Shown: piece by piece, positions 17,883-28,059 of the stretch
How positions within the stretch are numbered: position 1 is the first letter of the stretch
How the letters are laid out: every line of letters starts with the position of its first letter
Assembly (NCBI RefSeq): GCF_008298035.1
Contig: NZ_CP042910.1
Span: 5,781,001-5,845,000 of the forward strand
From: Gimesia maris
GTDB taxonomy: Bacteria; Planctomycetota; Planctomycetia; Planctomycetales; Planctomycetaceae
Reading direction: 5' to 3'
Length of the DNA stretch: 64,000 nucleotides
Translations under genes and position numbers: made by a program
Notes under the pieces: generated by a model
What the model saw: only the letters and a program-made list of their open reading frames with translations
What the model was told of the DNA's origin: nothing
Databases searched by the model: none

Positions 17883-17919
17883 GAGGGCCGCCTGTGCCTC
17901 AGAAACACAGGGGGCCCTC
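17883..17919. terminator. strong hairpin downstream of xylA
   Basis: GAGGGCC-G-CCTGTG, loop CCTCAGAAA, CACAGG-G-GGCCCTC: a 13-bp stem with one mismatch, 28 bp past the xylA stop. It has no T run, so it may be an RNA-stabilising hairpin rather than an intrinsic terminator. Confidence 0.55.
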
Positions 17920-17946
17920 AGTTCGAAATTGAATCTGGTCACCGTT

Positions 17947-19257
17947 TTAAATGTAATCGTTGATCACATTTTCGATCCACTCCTGACGGCCACTCATATT
18001 CGCAGCGGAATCTCCTTTTTCCAGCATATAGGTTTCCAGATCAGCAAAAGAAACGTTCCCTGCTTCGATCTGTTTCCCGATGCCTTCATCATAGCTGGCA
18101 TAACGTTTGGCTACGAAATCGGAGAGGACGCCATCTTTGCGAATCCGGGCAGCGATTTTTGCGCCCCGGGCAAACGCATCCATGCCGCCGACATGTGCAT
18201 AGAACAGATCGATCGGTTCAAAGCTTTCGCGACGGACCTTGGCATCGAAGTTGACTCCCCCCGGCGCCAGTCCACCCTGCTCCAGAATTGCCAGCATGCA
18301 CTGCGTGGTCAGATAAATATCGGTCGGGAATTGATCGGTATCCCAGCCCAGAAGCAGATCGCCTGTGTTCGCATCAATACTGCCGAGTGAACCCTGAATC
18401 GAAGAGTAAACCAGTTCGTGCATCATCGTATGACCGGCGAGTGTTGCGTGATTGGTTTCAATATTCAGTTTGACATGGTCCAGCAGATCATAGGCCCGCA
18501 GGAAATTCAGACAGGCAGCCGCATCGAAATCGTACTGATGCTTGGTGGGCTCTTTGGGTTTGGGTTCGAACAGGAACTGTCCTTTAAAGCCGATCTTCTG
18601 AGCATGCTCAACCGCCATATGCATGAAACGGGCCAGGTGATCGAGTTCCCGTTTCATGTCCGTATTGAAGAGATTCATATACCCTTCGCGTCCCCCCCAG
18701 AACACATAATTTTCTCCCCCCAGTTTATGTGTTACTTCCATTGCTTTTTTGACCTGGGCGGCTGCGTAAGCAAAAACATCTGCATTCGGGCTGGTCGCTG
18801 CGCCGTGCATGAAACGTGGATGGGAGAACATGTTCGCAGTCCCCCATAACAGCTTGATACCCGTTCGTTCCTGGGCTTCCAGCAGTTTGTCGGCGATCCG
18901 ATCGAAATGTTCGTTGGCCTCCTTCAGGGTCGCACCATCGGGGGAGACGTCTTTATCGTGGAAGCAGTAGTAGGGAGCCTGAAGTTTTTCAAAAAATTCG
19001 AAAGCCACGTCGACACGTTTGAGCGCGTTTTCGACGGAATCGGTACCATCATCCCAGGGACGCTGCAGCGTGCCGGCACCAAAGGGATCACTGCCGGTTC
19101 CCCGAAACGTATGCCAGTAACAGATACTGAAGCGGAATAAATCCCGCATCGTCTGGCCTTCGATTTCTTCTTCGGGACAATAATGCTTGAAGGCGAGTGG
19201 ATTTTTGCTTTGGGGACCTTCGTACTCAATTTTCGGGACGTCTGCAAAGTATTCCAT
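17947..19257 (-). CDS. xylA: xylose isomerase
   Basis: Interconverts D-xylose and D-xylulose (and glucose/fructose). The product is 436 residues, the length of the long class II enzymes. Family motifs are plain: the catalytic histidine region [25 protein letters not shown], the metal-binding [29 protein letters not shown] and [11 protein letters not shown] place the start at the ATG at 19257 ([14 protein letters not shown]), preceded by AGGT, rather than the ATG at 19299, which adds 14 untypical residues. No xylulokinase or transporter adjoins it. Confidence 0.95.
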   Translation of the reverse strand: MEYFADVPKIEYEGPQSKNPLAFKHYCPEEEIEGQTMRDLFRFSICYWHTFRGTGSDPFGAGTLQRPWDDGTDSVENALKRVDVAFEFFEKLQAPYYCFHDKDVSPDGATLKEANEHFDRIADKLLEAQERTGIKLLWGTANMFSHPRFMHGAATSPNADVFAYAAAQVKKAMEVTHKLGGENYVFWGGREGYMNLFNTDMKRELDHLARFMHMAVEHAQKIGFKGQFLFEPKPKEPTKHQYDFDAAACLNFLRAYDLLDHVKLNIETNHATLAGHTMMHELVYSSIQGSLGSIDANTGDLLLGWDTDQFPTDIYLTTQCMLAILEQGGLAPGGVNFDAKVRRESFEPIDLFYAHVGGMDAFARGAKIAARIRKDGVLSDFVAKRYASYDEGIGKQIEAGNVSFADLETYMLEKGDSAANMSGRQEWIENVINDYI

Positions 19258-19551
19258 GGTGCTACCTGTATTGAGGTTAAAACGTTGTAAATCAATCACT
19301 TCAAACGACGATTCTAAACAGAAACCAATAGGGAGAGTAGCCTGCAGAAGTTATTGAACAAACATTACAAATGGATTTTCAAAGTGATCTTGCCTCAGAT
19401 TTATTAATCTGGGAAACTTGGCAGCTGTTTGAGGAAACCTCAAGGCAATCCCTATCCCCGTCCCATCAAATTTGACCACTGAGAAACCACTCTCATCGTG
19501 CCTGTCTATTACAAAATGATCAAAATGCAGTCTGACTGACGGCATCCGTAA

Positions 19552-20115
19552 ATGACTTGTAACCTTATCAAATTGCTGATGTTATGCATCCTGTTCACAA
19601 GCTGTGTCACAGGCGGGAATCAACCTGCGCCTGTCGCCGTGAGCAATCCGATTCAGATTTCGGGAACCAATCAGGATGTCGTCTGGGAACGCGTGGTCGA
19701 TACGATTCACAACTACAAATTTGGCATCGCGCGCGAAAACAAGCTGGATGGTCGCATAGAGACCGAGTACAAAGTTGGTGCGAACTTCCTCGAACCCTGG
19801 CATGGAGATACGGTCGGATTTGATAATCGACTGGAAAGCAGTCTGCAATCGATCCGCCGCCGCGCCTTTATCAGCGTAACACCTGTGGAAGGGGGTTATC
19901 TGCTGGGAGTCGAAGCCTTCAAAGAAATTGAAGACGTAAACACAAATCTCTCCACTGCGCCAGGCGGAGCAACATTTCAACAGGATCTGAGTTTGCGTCG
20001 CGACTTGAATCTGGTCCAGGATCACAGCAACCCGGTCGGCTGGATCCCACTGGGAAGAGACCCTGCCCTGGAACAGGATATGCTGGAAAGTCTGCAGATC
20101 GCATTTTCCAAATAA
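19552..20115 (+). CDS. predicted lipoprotein (187 aa)
   Basis: The N-terminus MTCNLIKLLMLCILFTSC has a lipoprotein-type signal with the acceptor cysteine at about residue 18. The mature part begins with a low-complexity linker and then a single small domain (VWERVVDTIHNYKFGIAREN, FISVTPVEGGYLLGVEAFKE) of the kind seen in planctomycete outer-layer lipoproteins. It probably faces the periplasm. I do not recognise the family. It stands alone, divergent from xylA. Confidence 0.65.
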   Translation: MTCNLIKLLMLCILFTSCVTGGNQPAPVAVSNPIQISGTNQDVVWERVVDTIHNYKFGIARENKLDGRIETEYKVGANFLEPWHGDTVGFDNRLESSLQSIRRRAFISVTPVEGGYLLGVEAFKEIEDVNTNLSTAPGGATFQQDLSLRRDLNLVQDHSNPVGWIPLGRDPALEQDMLESLQIAFSK

Positions 20116-20177
20116 CGTGATCATGCAGACATTTCTGCTGTCCTGTGCTCAATTCTCTGCCGGGTCCCCACTCAGTG

Positions 20178-20360
20178 CTATTTGCAGAGAATCAGTTTCC
20201 CGTTCTGAGTAATTCTCAAACGGTATGTGGTCTCCCCATGCTGAATCAATACTTCCTGTTTGCCTTGCAGGATCGTGTCTGAACCGATCACCTCTGCTGG
20301 AAGCTCAGTGGAAGGGATAGATGCTGGAGACGGGCGTTCCATGTTTTCTTGTTCGCTCAT
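20178..20360 (-). CDS. hemP: HemP-family protein
   Basis: A 60-residue protein whose C-terminal half, LQGKQEVLIQHGETTYRLRITQNGKLILCK, fits the HemP pattern (a leucine-rich turn, an I-x-H segment, YRLR-x-T and KLIL-x-K at the end). HemP proteins are small and associated with hemin uptake and iron regulation in proteobacteria. No hemin receptor or transporter lies next to it here, so the role is uncertain. I use the ATG at 20360; the frame extends to 20438 without a better ribosome site. Confidence 0.7.
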   Translation of the reverse strand: MSEQENMERPSPASIPSTELPAEVIGSDTILQGKQEVLIQHGETTYRLRITQNGKLILCK

Positions 20361-20438
20361 AGTAAAATACGTACCAAAATTAAGAGATTTCAAAAATCGC
20401 ATGTCAATACGCCCCAGGCAATCGTGAAAACCCACCAT

Positions 20439-20755
20439 TACCTATTGAAATGCTCTAAATTTATTTCCGCATAGCCGAAAGGGCTGCCGCTTGAACAGCA
20501 GTTCCCCAATGATCTGTTTGCATTGGAAATGCGAAAAAACGATTAAGGGAACCTTGCAACTCGCTCGACTGACCGATAACATAATGATCCTGAGACTCAG
20601 TGTCAACTAAGACCTGACACCAAGTCTCTTAGATTTTCCTGAATTATCGGCAAGACGGCTTATTTTCAGATACCCGCCGGAATCTGTATGCACGTTGCAA
20701 GAATGCATACCTGAGAGCACGTTGCCACTTCACCTTTTCACCAGAAAGAAGAGAA
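20439..20755. promoter_or_regulatory. intergenic region between hemP and the DUF1559 gene
   Basis: Divergent promoters must lie here. I could not assign boxes with confidence. A plausible ribosome site AGAAGAGAA precedes the ATG at 20756. Confidence 0.3.
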
Positions 20756-21796
20756 ATGGGGCAACACTCAGATTCCCGCCAAACCCACGGTCAGCACAAA
20801 CGAGGGTTCACACTGATTGAACTTTTGGTTGTGATCGCCATCATCGCCATCCTGATTGCATTACTGCTGCCTGCAGTACAACAGGCACGTGAAGCAGCCC
20901 GCCGCAGTCAATGCAAGAACAACCTCAAGCAATTTGGACTGGCACTACACAATTACCTTTCCGCCTACACTGCCTTTCCTCCTGCTTTCTGTGTGAGCCC
21001 AAACGGCAGCAGTGGCTATACCCCAGGCGGGCAATGGTCCATTCATGCTCGCATTCTTCCTTTTGGAGACGCGGCCAACCTGTTCAACAATATTGATTTC
21101 ACGAAAAATTACTCAGGCCAGACTGATCCCAGTATCGCTTATACCCGTATCCCGTTCTTCATGTGCCCCAGCGAAGTGAACGATAAAATGCGAACTGACT
21201 CTTCCGGAGCCCCTGAACATTATCCAGTCAGCTACGGTTACAATGGAGGCACCTGGCGTGTTTTCACCAACTCCAGCCTGAGTGGAGGCGATGGAGCTTT
21301 TTATCCGAACAGTAAAACCAGACCACGCGATTTTACTGACGGGACAACGAATACACTCTGCTTCGCAGAAGTCAAAGCGTTTACCGCTTATAACCGGGAC
21401 GGCGATGCGGGTACTTCATCTATCCCCAGTACTGCCGGGGGAGTAGAAGCTTTAATCGCTGGCGGTGGTTCTGATAAACCAAACAGCGGACACACGGAAT
21501 GGGTGGACGGACGCGTGCATCAAACCGGTTTTACGACGACATTGCCTCCTAATACCAAAGTCGTCGTACCCGGAGCCACCGGAGCCATCGATGCCGGCGA
21601 TTACACATCCTGCCGGGAAGCCCAGAGCTGTACTGGCCCGACCTATGCCGCCGTCACCGCACGCAGCTATCACACCGGGATCGTACATGCCCTGCTGATG
21701 GACGGATCTGTTCGCTCGCTCAGCGAAAACATCGATCTGAACACCTATCGTGCACTCAGCACCCGCAGTGGCGGTGAAGTGATCGGCGAATTTTAA
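20756..21796 (+). CDS. DUF1559 pilin-like secreted protein
   Basis: 346 residues with a type IV prepilin N-terminus: basic leader ending RG, then [33 protein letters not shown], a prepilin-peptidase cleavage site and a hydrophobic helix. The body has the DUF1559 marks [15 protein letters not shown], the mid-protein FMCPSE cysteine and the C-terminal H-x-G-x-V-x-A-L-x-x-DGSVR motif. The family is hugely expanded in planctomycetes and is thought to form surface or pseudopilus fibres. The gene stands alone and ends in a clear terminator. Confidence 0.93.
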   Translation: MGQHSDSRQTHGQHKRGFTLIELLVVIAIIAILIALLLPAVQQAREAARRSQCKNNLKQFGLALHNYLSAYTAFPPAFCVSPNGSSGYTPGGQWSIHARILPFGDAANLFNNIDFTKNYSGQTDPSIAYTRIPFFMCPSEVNDKMRTDSSGAPEHYPVSYGYNGGTWRVFTNSSLSGGDGAFYPNSKTRPRDFTDGTTNTLCFAEVKAFTAYNRDGDAGTSSIPSTAGGVEALIAGGGSDKPNSGHTEWVDGRVHQTGFTTTLPPNTKVVVPGATGAIDAGDYTSCREAQSCTGPTYAAVTARSYHTGIVHALLMDGSVRSLSENIDLNTYRALSTRSGGEVIGEF

Positions 21797-21823
21797 AAGG
21801 CGTTTCGCATCGTCAGGATAAAC

Positions 21824-21863
21824 ACAGGCCCTGCGGGATCTCCGGAGGGCCTGTCTGTTTTTC
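21824..21863 (+). terminator. Rho-independent terminator of the DUF1559 gene
   Basis: ACAGGCCCT (21824-21832) pairs with AGGGCCTGT (21846-21854), with GC-rich extensions into the loop, followed by a T-rich run. Confidence 0.8.
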
Positions 21864-21878
21864 CCGTTTTGAACGCGA

Positions 21879-23552
21879 TCAAGACTCTGTGTTCTCCGGC
21901 GGTTTTCTACCCGATTTCATCAAGGTCATGATTTCATTCAATCCCAGCAACCGTGCCAGCAGTAAATAGCTGAGCACAGCAGAAATAACGGGCACCAGCA
22001 CGCGAATCAGCCGAGCAAGAAACTGGTCTGAGACAGGCAGCAGAGATAGCTCAACCCCAATGAGAACAGACATCACCAGGGTGGCCATCCCAGCACGCAG
22101 CGATGTACTGGCCAACTGCCTGAGATTCAATGCTCCTGTCTTTTCCCGAATCAGCCACAGACTGAGGGCAGACTGGATCATCGCTGCTAAGGAAGTTGCC
22201 AGAGCCAGTCCCTTCCCCTTCATCCACCAGATCAAGGCGAGGTTTAACAGCAGATTGCAGAATACAATCACCACCCCGATCCTGACGGGGGTCCTGGTAT
22301 CTCCCACGGCGTAAAATCCTCGATTCAGAATCAAGACTGCCATAAAAGCAACGACCCCGACCCCGTAATAACGTATCATCTCTGCTGTCTGGCGTGCATC
22401 GAAGACATCAAAGTCTCCATATTGAAACAACAGCGTCGCTAACGGTTCAGCCATCAGAAACAGCCCCAGACTGGCCGGTAATCCCACTCCAATCACCAGT
22501 TGTAATCCCAACAGCAGATCCTGCCTTAACAGTTCACCATCCTGGCGTTCCGCATGCCGCGAGAGTCGGGGATAAAGCACCGTCCCCAATGCGACCCCAA
22601 ATACTCCCAAGGGAAACTGATACATCCGCTGACCAAAATAGAGCGCGGAGGCCGTCCCGGATTCAAAGATTTCCCAGATCGGAACCTCCCCTGTCCTTGC
22701 GATATCTTCCGGTCGTGCCAGTCCCCATGCCAGTACGCTGTCGATCAGGGTATTGAACTGAGTAATCGACAGGCCCACAACAATCGGTGCCATACTCGCC
22801 GCAATCGTCTGAATCTGTGTCAATCCTCCCTGCCAGTCCAGACGGGGGCGATAACCCAGCGAAAACAATTTCAGACAGGGTAAAATCAGTTGCAAAACGC
22901 CACCGGCCAGAATCGCAAGACAGACGATGGTAATCTTGGCAGAGGCATCTGGATAAAAAGGAGCGATCAACCAGATCCCCCCCATCCAGAACAGATTGAG
23001 AATCGTAGGCAGCAACGCGGGAATCGAAAAATGATTCAAGGCATGCAACGTGGCATTCACCTGTGCCGCCATGCAGACCAGAATCAGATAGGGTAACAGT
23101 AAACCTGTCAGCCAGTAGAGCAGACGGGCTTCCGGGCTGGCCGACTCCAGGCTGCTCAGAAAGATCAGCAGAATCTCTCCGGCTCCTACGATCATCACAG
23201 AGAAGAGCATCAGCCAGAATAAAACAGCGGTGACCAGCTTCCACGCAGATTCGCGGCCCTGATTTTCCAGTTCCCGGATAAAAGTAGGCAGAAAAGCGGT
23301 CGAAAGCGCGCCTTCTCCCAGGAGTCGACGCATCAGGTTCGGCAGCTTGAAGGCGACCGAGAAAGAGTCCATGATCGGTCCGTTGCCGAACAGAGTCGCC
23401 ATGCCGATATCGCGGACCATCCCCAGAATGCGACTCAGCAAAGTCAGCAGACTGACAACCCGGAGTCCCGAGAACAGTTTGCGCGTATTCTCTGCAGCAG
23501 CCACCTGTGATTGTTTGATTGAGGCATTTTCAGGTGGAGCAGATTCATCCAT
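21879..23552 (-). CDS. murJ: lipid II flippase MurJ
   Basis: 557 residues with about 14 hydrophobic segments of the MviN/MurJ family. The N-terminus has SLLTLLSRILGMVRDIGMATLFG, where the arginine and aspartate are family hallmarks, and the LPNLMRRLLGEGALSTAFLP segment follows. It moves undecaprenyl-linked peptidoglycan precursors across the inner membrane, consistent with the presence of a wall in planctomycetes. A 15-bp gap separates it from the upstream gene at 23568-23990, so the two are probably cotranscribed. Confidence 0.93.
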   Translation of the reverse strand: MDESAPPENASIKQSQVAAAENTRKLFSGLRVVSLLTLLSRILGMVRDIGMATLFGNGPIMDSFSVAFKLPNLMRRLLGEGALSTAFLPTFIRELENQGRESAWKLVTAVLFWLMLFSVMIVGAGEILLIFLSSLESASPEARLLYWLTGLLLPYLILVCMAAQVNATLHALNHFSIPALLPTILNLFWMGGIWLIAPFYPDASAKITIVCLAILAGGVLQLILPCLKLFSLGYRPRLDWQGGLTQIQTIAASMAPIVVGLSITQFNTLIDSVLAWGLARPEDIARTGEVPIWEIFESGTASALYFGQRMYQFPLGVFGVALGTVLYPRLSRHAERQDGELLRQDLLLGLQLVIGVGLPASLGLFLMAEPLATLLFQYGDFDVFDARQTAEMIRYYGVGVVAFMAVLILNRGFYAVGDTRTPVRIGVVIVFCNLLLNLALIWWMKGKGLALATSLAAMIQSALSLWLIREKTGALNLRQLASTSLRAGMATLVMSVLIGVELSLLPVSDQFLARLIRVLVPVISAVLSYLLLARLLGLNEIMTLMKSGRKPPENTES

Positions 23553-23567
23553 GAAACACTAATTGAA

Positions 23568-23990
23568 TCAGGATAATACGGGTTCGAGGCGTGCGGAATT
23601 AATGTCGATCAATTCGAGAATTTCCAGCACACGGTCAAGTGGCAAACTCCACTCGCGCGCCCAGATGATAATATCCAGATTCTCCATTCGCAGCCAGAAA
23701 ATCCGATCGAGAATCCGGTCTGCTAACAGATCATGTTCAAGCTGCAGTGACTTCAAAAAACCAAATCGAGTGTCACTGAATTCCTGCCAGCACCTGTTTC
23801 CTAACAGATGCTCTATCTTCTTACCGATGCAAAAATAATACCAGTGATTTGCATACCAGTCAGAGATAGCAAGCTTGCCCAGATCACAGCCATTCTTTTG
23901 GCTTTCGATCCATTTGTGCCGATCCGCTTCCAGAGGGGCTTCCTCATAGATGCTGGCGACTTCCTCTGGATCCAAGAGTTCCGACGACAT
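23568..23990 (-). CDS. hypothetical protein upstream of murJ (140 aa)
   Basis: A soluble, acidic, tryptophan- and aspartate-rich protein (DWYANHWYYFCIGKKIEHLL; LADRILDRIFWLRMENLDII). No family recognised. No signal or membrane segment. It shares the strand of murJ with 15 bp between, so it may share its message, but nothing ties it to wall synthesis beyond position. Confidence 0.6.
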   Translation of the reverse strand: MSSELLDPEEVASIYEEAPLEADRHKWIESQKNGCDLGKLAISDWYANHWYYFCIGKKIEHLLGNRCWQEFSDTRFGFLKSLQLEHDLLADRILDRIFWLRMENLDIIIWAREWSLPLDRVLEILELIDINSARLEPVLS

Positions 23991-24222
23991 GCTTCACCTC
24001 AATGTGCGTCTGAGATCCCAATAGAGCACGAAACTTTGCCAATCGCTGCAAGGTTCAAACAGCGTCAATGAGTTTCGTATAAACCTTATCAACTCTGATT
24101 TATACCCCTCCCCGAAATCCAAGGCAAGATTCATTTCACGCAGATTTCGATAATTTTGAAAGGAAGTTTATGAAGATACGTGCACGCTTTAAGTGGTGAA
24201 TCGGAATATATTTATTAAAAGA

Positions 24223-25239
24223 TCAGATACAACCACTCAACAGAAACAATAATCGCTCCAGTTCCAGGCGAGGCGTCAAACGACTCTTTCCTTTCAGATT
24301 CAGATCGGTTTCTAACAGCCAGTGACAGATTTTTTCCGCCCTTTTTCGGGTCAGTCGCCTGAGATAGCGTTCAGTTGAATCGATATCACGTGGAAATACA
24401 CCCGCTTGCTTAATCGCCTGTTTTAATGGGGTTCCCTGCACTGCCTGCTGTGTCGCCTTAAAGTATTTTCGCCAGACGAAGTTCAGCCCCCCCAGGATCT
24501 TCTGCGGCGCTTCACCCGCCACCAGCAGATTATCCAGGTAATGCAAGGCATCCCCGATATTGCCATCGCGGACCGCATCCGTCATCGCCCAGGTTGTTTC
24601 CGCTTTCCAGCCCCCCACAACCGCACGTATATCATCTGGACTGATCCGGGGCTGATCTCCCACAAAAGTCGTCAGCTTTTCCAGTTCCTGATGGATCTGT
24701 CCACAATGCGTGCCCACCAGTTCGACCAGCAAAGCAGCGGCTTCCCTGGAAATCTGCTTCTGATGCAGTTGACCGGCGGTATCACAAATCCATTTTGCTA
24801 AAGCCCCCCCTTTGAGCTCTTTACACTCCAGGTCCAGCCCGATTTTTGAGACCAGCTTGGCCAGTCGCGTTGATTTACTCCAGCTTTTTACATCCAGGAT
24901 CAGAAATGAGCTTTTCGAAGGGGCCTCCAGATATTTCTCCAGTTTCCCACGAAAGGCGCTCACAAACTTCTCCGCATCATCCACGATGACCAGGCGTTTA
25001 TCTCCCCACATGGAGACTGTTTTCAATTCATCAAACAGGGTCGAGGGGGGCAGCTCTTTTTCGAGTCGTTTACCGTCGTAGCGGGTGATACTGGTGTCCT
25101 CCTCTTCACCCAGGACAAGCGGTTCGATCGCCTTGATCGCTTCCTGCTTCATATAACGATCGTCGCCATACAGGACCACAACCGGCCCAAACTCACTGGC
25201 GGCAGGATTCAGCAGAAATTCGGTAACGTGCTGGCTCAT
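24223..25239 (-). CDS. holA: DNA polymerase III subunit delta
   Basis: 338-residue clamp-loader subunit that opens the sliding clamp. The order fits HolA: the N-terminal PVVVLYGDDRYMKQEAIKAI segment, the LFDELKTVSMWGDKRLVIVDDAEKF stretch, a central helical lid and a C-terminal collar ending LELERLLFLLSGC. The usual degenerate Walker A is seen as in other delta subunits. The gap to the plus-strand gene at 25404 must hold two divergent promoters. Confidence 0.92.
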   Translation of the reverse strand: MSQHVTEFLLNPAASEFGPVVVLYGDDRYMKQEAIKAIEPLVLGEEEDTSITRYDGKRLEKELPPSTLFDELKTVSMWGDKRLVIVDDAEKFVSAFRGKLEKYLEAPSKSSFLILDVKSWSKSTRLAKLVSKIGLDLECKELKGGALAKWICDTAGQLHQKQISREAAALLVELVGTHCGQIHQELEKLTTFVGDQPRISPDDIRAVVGGWKAETTWAMTDAVRDGNIGDALHYLDNLLVAGEAPQKILGGLNFVWRKYFKATQQAVQGTPLKQAIKQAGVFPRDIDSTERYLRRLTRKRAEKICHWLLETDLNLKGKSRLTPRLELERLLFLLSGCI

Positions 25240-25403
25240 AGATAACTCTTATTGACCAAAATCAGTGGGATGACGTACATTGACTCCCTCAGATTTGAGA
25301 TGACATGAAAATTCAGGGAACTTTCCTGTCTCTCATTACAATCGATTTATGCTTTGATTTCGAGAGATGCTACCCGCGGATCCCGTAAAAACTAAAAATC
25401 CTC

Positions 25404-26894
25404 ATGGAGCACATTCCCATTTCATCGAAACCAGAATCACAAGTGAAACCTCTGCCTGAGATCAAAGCTGAGATTCTGCCCCCGCTCCCCCGAATTTTAC
25501 AACCTGCACTGCTGGAGTCGTCAGAAGTCTTTTTTCAGTGTCCAGGTGAAGACTACCCGATCTCGAAAGCCATCCACCTGTCCCGGCTGGCCGCTTTTTA
25601 CCCCAAATGTCGCGAGTGTCCGCATAAGGGACATACCGGAAACCTGTCCCCTGAGATCATCGAACGCTTAAAGCAGACACAACGCAGCCGTGCCTCTGAA
25701 CAACACCCGTATACAACGGAAGGCGTTCGCGGCGTCTATCTGAATCAGATCAACCGGACCCAGGCCGCTCATATCGCCGGGGCCTTTTCCACGATCCTCT
25801 GGGAAGCGCTCCCGTTGAAAGGTGTTGCACCCAAAAAATCGATTTCCTACGGCACTCCCGAGTCTGCAACTGCTGTATCCTCTGCCAGCCAGGAACAAAG
25901 TCGAGGACCAAGTGTGGTCATCGGTTTTGATGAACGTCCTGCCTCTCCAGACATCATTACCGGTGTGGCCAGTGCACTCCGCCGCAACGGCTGTCGGGTC
26001 ATCGACCTGGGATTGACGGTGCCCTCCATCCTCTCGTTTGCAACAAACCACCTGCAGGCGCACGGCGCAATCATGGTCACCGGCGCTCAATTTGGTCCCT
26101 CTTATACCGGACTTGATTTCCTGCTGGAACATTCGCAGCCGGTCTCAGCAGGACGGGGTCTGGAAAACATCGAACAGATTTCACTGCGCGGCTTTGGTCG
26201 CGCTTCCCGGCAACCGGGATCGCAGCGAACCTTTCATCCCATGGAAGCCTATCGGGCCCAGTTCCAGAAATACTTTCATGCCCTGCGACCGCTCAAAATC
26301 AAAATCGCCTGCTCGCTGAGGCTGGTCAGGGAAACCCTGAATGCACTCTTTGAAAAACTGCCCTGCGAACTCACCTGGGTCGACATTCCACATCAGAGAC
26401 GGGATCTGCTCAATCCCCCAGACAACGATGTGCAAAAAATGCAGAAACAGCTGCAGGCAGATTCTGCTGATCTCGGACTGATTATTGATGATGACAGTCG
26501 TCGCTGTGCTTTTTTCACGGAAAGCGGCACACTCCTGTCGAATGCAAAAGTATCCCGCTTTCTGATGCAGGCACTTTCCCGGGAACAGTCTTCCCGCAAC
26601 TTCCTGCTCGATCAGACATGTCAGGCAGAGTGGAATGATGTTCCCGCCGGCTGGAACATCTCCACACACGCAGGCACCCTGGCAGACAGCTATTTTCAGA
26701 TGATGCAGCAGCAGGCCGTTTACGCAGGTGGCCAATCCGGATATCATTGGTTCAGGGATGCAGTTCCCACCTGTGATGCAATCCTGACACTGGCTCATAT
26801 ACTGGCTGCCTTGAGTTTCAGTGATGCCCCGTTCAGCGAAGTGGTCTCTCAATACTCTTGTCGAGATGCTGAATCACTCCCGGAAACAAGCTGA
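25404..26894 (+). CDS. phosphomannomutase-like protein lacking catalytic motifs
   Basis: 496 residues with the fold signals of alpha-D-phosphohexomutases: TEGVRGVYLN (residues about 108-117), VVIGFDERPASPDIITGVASAL (domain I) and later a metal-loop-like segment. The phosphoserine motif, normally T-A-S-H-N-P, reads VTGAQFGPSYTG at about residue 223, with no serine at the acceptor position. The metal loop DGDGDR reads DDDSRR at about 360. The N-terminus has a cysteine/histidine cluster YPKCRECPHKGHTG. The protein is therefore probably a non-catalytic or repurposed relative. Its 3' end overlaps the start of hemW. Confidence 0.75.
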   Translation: MEHIPISSKPESQVKPLPEIKAEILPPLPRILQPALLESSEVFFQCPGEDYPISKAIHLSRLAAFYPKCRECPHKGHTGNLSPEIIERLKQTQRSRASEQHPYTTEGVRGVYLNQINRTQAAHIAGAFSTILWEALPLKGVAPKKSISYGTPESATAVSSASQEQSRGPSVVIGFDERPASPDIITGVASALRRNGCRVIDLGLTVPSILSFATNHLQAHGAIMVTGAQFGPSYTGLDFLLEHSQPVSAGRGLENIEQISLRGFGRASRQPGSQRTFHPMEAYRAQFQKYFHALRPLKIKIACSLRLVRETLNALFEKLPCELTWVDIPHQRRDLLNPPDNDVQKMQKQLQADSADLGLIIDDDSRRCAFFTESGTLLSNAKVSRFLMQALSREQSSRNFLLDQTCQAEWNDVPAGWNISTHAGTLADSYFQMMQQQAVYAGGQSGYHWFRDAVPTCDAILTLAHILAALSFSDAPFSEVVSQYSCRDAESLPETS

Positions 26895-28050
26895 CTCAGC
26901 CAGCGGATTCCTGATTGTGCTAAACCCGAGTTTTCCCAGCTCTGCTTATTTTCATGTCCCCTTCTGTCAGCACCGGTGCGGCTACTGTGACTTCACGCTT
27001 GTCGCGCAAAAAGATCATCTCATCGAAGCGTATCTTGATGCGATGGCGAAACAGATGTCTGAACTGGGCGAGGGAATCGAACTAAAAACACTCTTTCTGG
27101 GGGGTGGCACGCCGACGCATCTCAGTATTGAACAGCTTTCCCATTTGTTCGAGAGCATTTTTTCTCATTTTCGACTGGCCGCAGATTATGAATTCAGTAT
27201 CGAAGCCAACCCGTTGAATCTGACCAGTGAAAAAATTGAGTTTCTCAAGCAGTCGGGAGTCAACCGGGTCAGCCTGGGAGTCCAGTCGTTCGATTCAGAG
27301 ATCCTCACGTTTCTGGAACGCGACCATCAGCCAGATCAGATTTTTGAAATCGTGAAGTCACTGCAGTCCCGGATCAGCAACACCAGCCTCGACCTGATCT
27401 TTGCCGTTCCCGGCCAGAGCCTGGCAGGCTGGAAACAGACACTGCAGAATGCCGTACAACTCAACATCCCCCACATTTCAACTTATGGTCTGACGATTGA
27501 AAAGGGGACTTCGTTCTGGAGCCGGGAGAAAGCCGGTCTCTTCGATCTACCTCAAGATGATCTAGCCGGAGACATGTATGAATACGCTTTGGAGTTTCTG
27601 GATCAAGCGGGCCTGCAGCATTATGAAATTTCCAATTTCGCCCGCCCCGGTTACGAATGTCGTCACAACGAGGTCTACTGGACCGGCTATCCTTATTTTG
27701 GCTTTGGTCCCGGTGCCGCCAGTTACCTGGATGGTATTCGACGCCAGAACCATCGCAGCGTGATCACCTGGTTAAAAAGAGTTCAAGCCGGAGAATCTCC
27801 GATTGTGGATCAGGAAGAACTGGAACCCGAAGCACGCGCACGCGAAGCGATCATCTTCGGCTTAAGACGCCGCGCAGGAATCAATCGACGTGAGTTTCAG
27901 GAACGCTACGGATTTGATCTGCATCAGCTGGCGGAAACGGCTATCCGCACAAACCTCGAAGCCGGTTTACTGGAAGAGACGGACACCCATCTGAAACTGA
28001 CCTCGGCTGGTTGTCTGCTCGCCGATTCCATCGTTGTCGATTTTTTATGA
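26866..28050 (+). CDS. hemW: radical SAM heme chaperone HemW
   Basis: About 394 residues. The cluster motif is HVPFCQHRCGYCDF (CX3CX2C) and the SAM-binding LFLGGGTPTHLS follows. The NRVSLGVQSF and DLIFAVPGQSLAGW motifs and the C-terminal winged-helix-like GLRRRAGINRREF complete the HemW pattern. It lacks the N-terminal extension of true HemN. I use the ATG at 26866, overlapping the upstream gene by 29 bp; a GTG at 26917 is also possible. It is likely cotranslated with the phosphomutase-like protein. Confidence 0.88.
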   Translation: MLNHSRKQADSASGFLIVLNPSFPSSAYFHVPFCQHRCGYCDFTLVAQKDHLIEAYLDAMAKQMSELGEGIELKTLFLGGGTPTHLSIEQLSHLFESIFSHFRLAADYEFSIEANPLNLTSEKIEFLKQSGVNRVSLGVQSFDSEILTFLERDHQPDQIFEIVKSLQSRISNTSLDLIFAVPGQSLAGWKQTLQNAVQLNIPHISTYGLTIEKGTSFWSREKAGLFDLPQDDLAGDMYEYALEFLDQAGLQHYEISNFARPGYECRHNEVYWTGYPYFGFGPGAASYLDGIRRQNHRSVITWLKRVQAGESPIVDQEELEPEARAREAIIFGLRRRAGINRREFQERYGFDLHQLAETAIRTNLEAGLLEETDTHLKLTSAGCLLADSIVVDFL

Positions 28051-28059
28051 ACCGGAACT

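Noticed and set aside
26181-26852. 223-codon minus-strand frame under the phosphomutase-like gene
   Set aside because: Antisense shadow without motifs.
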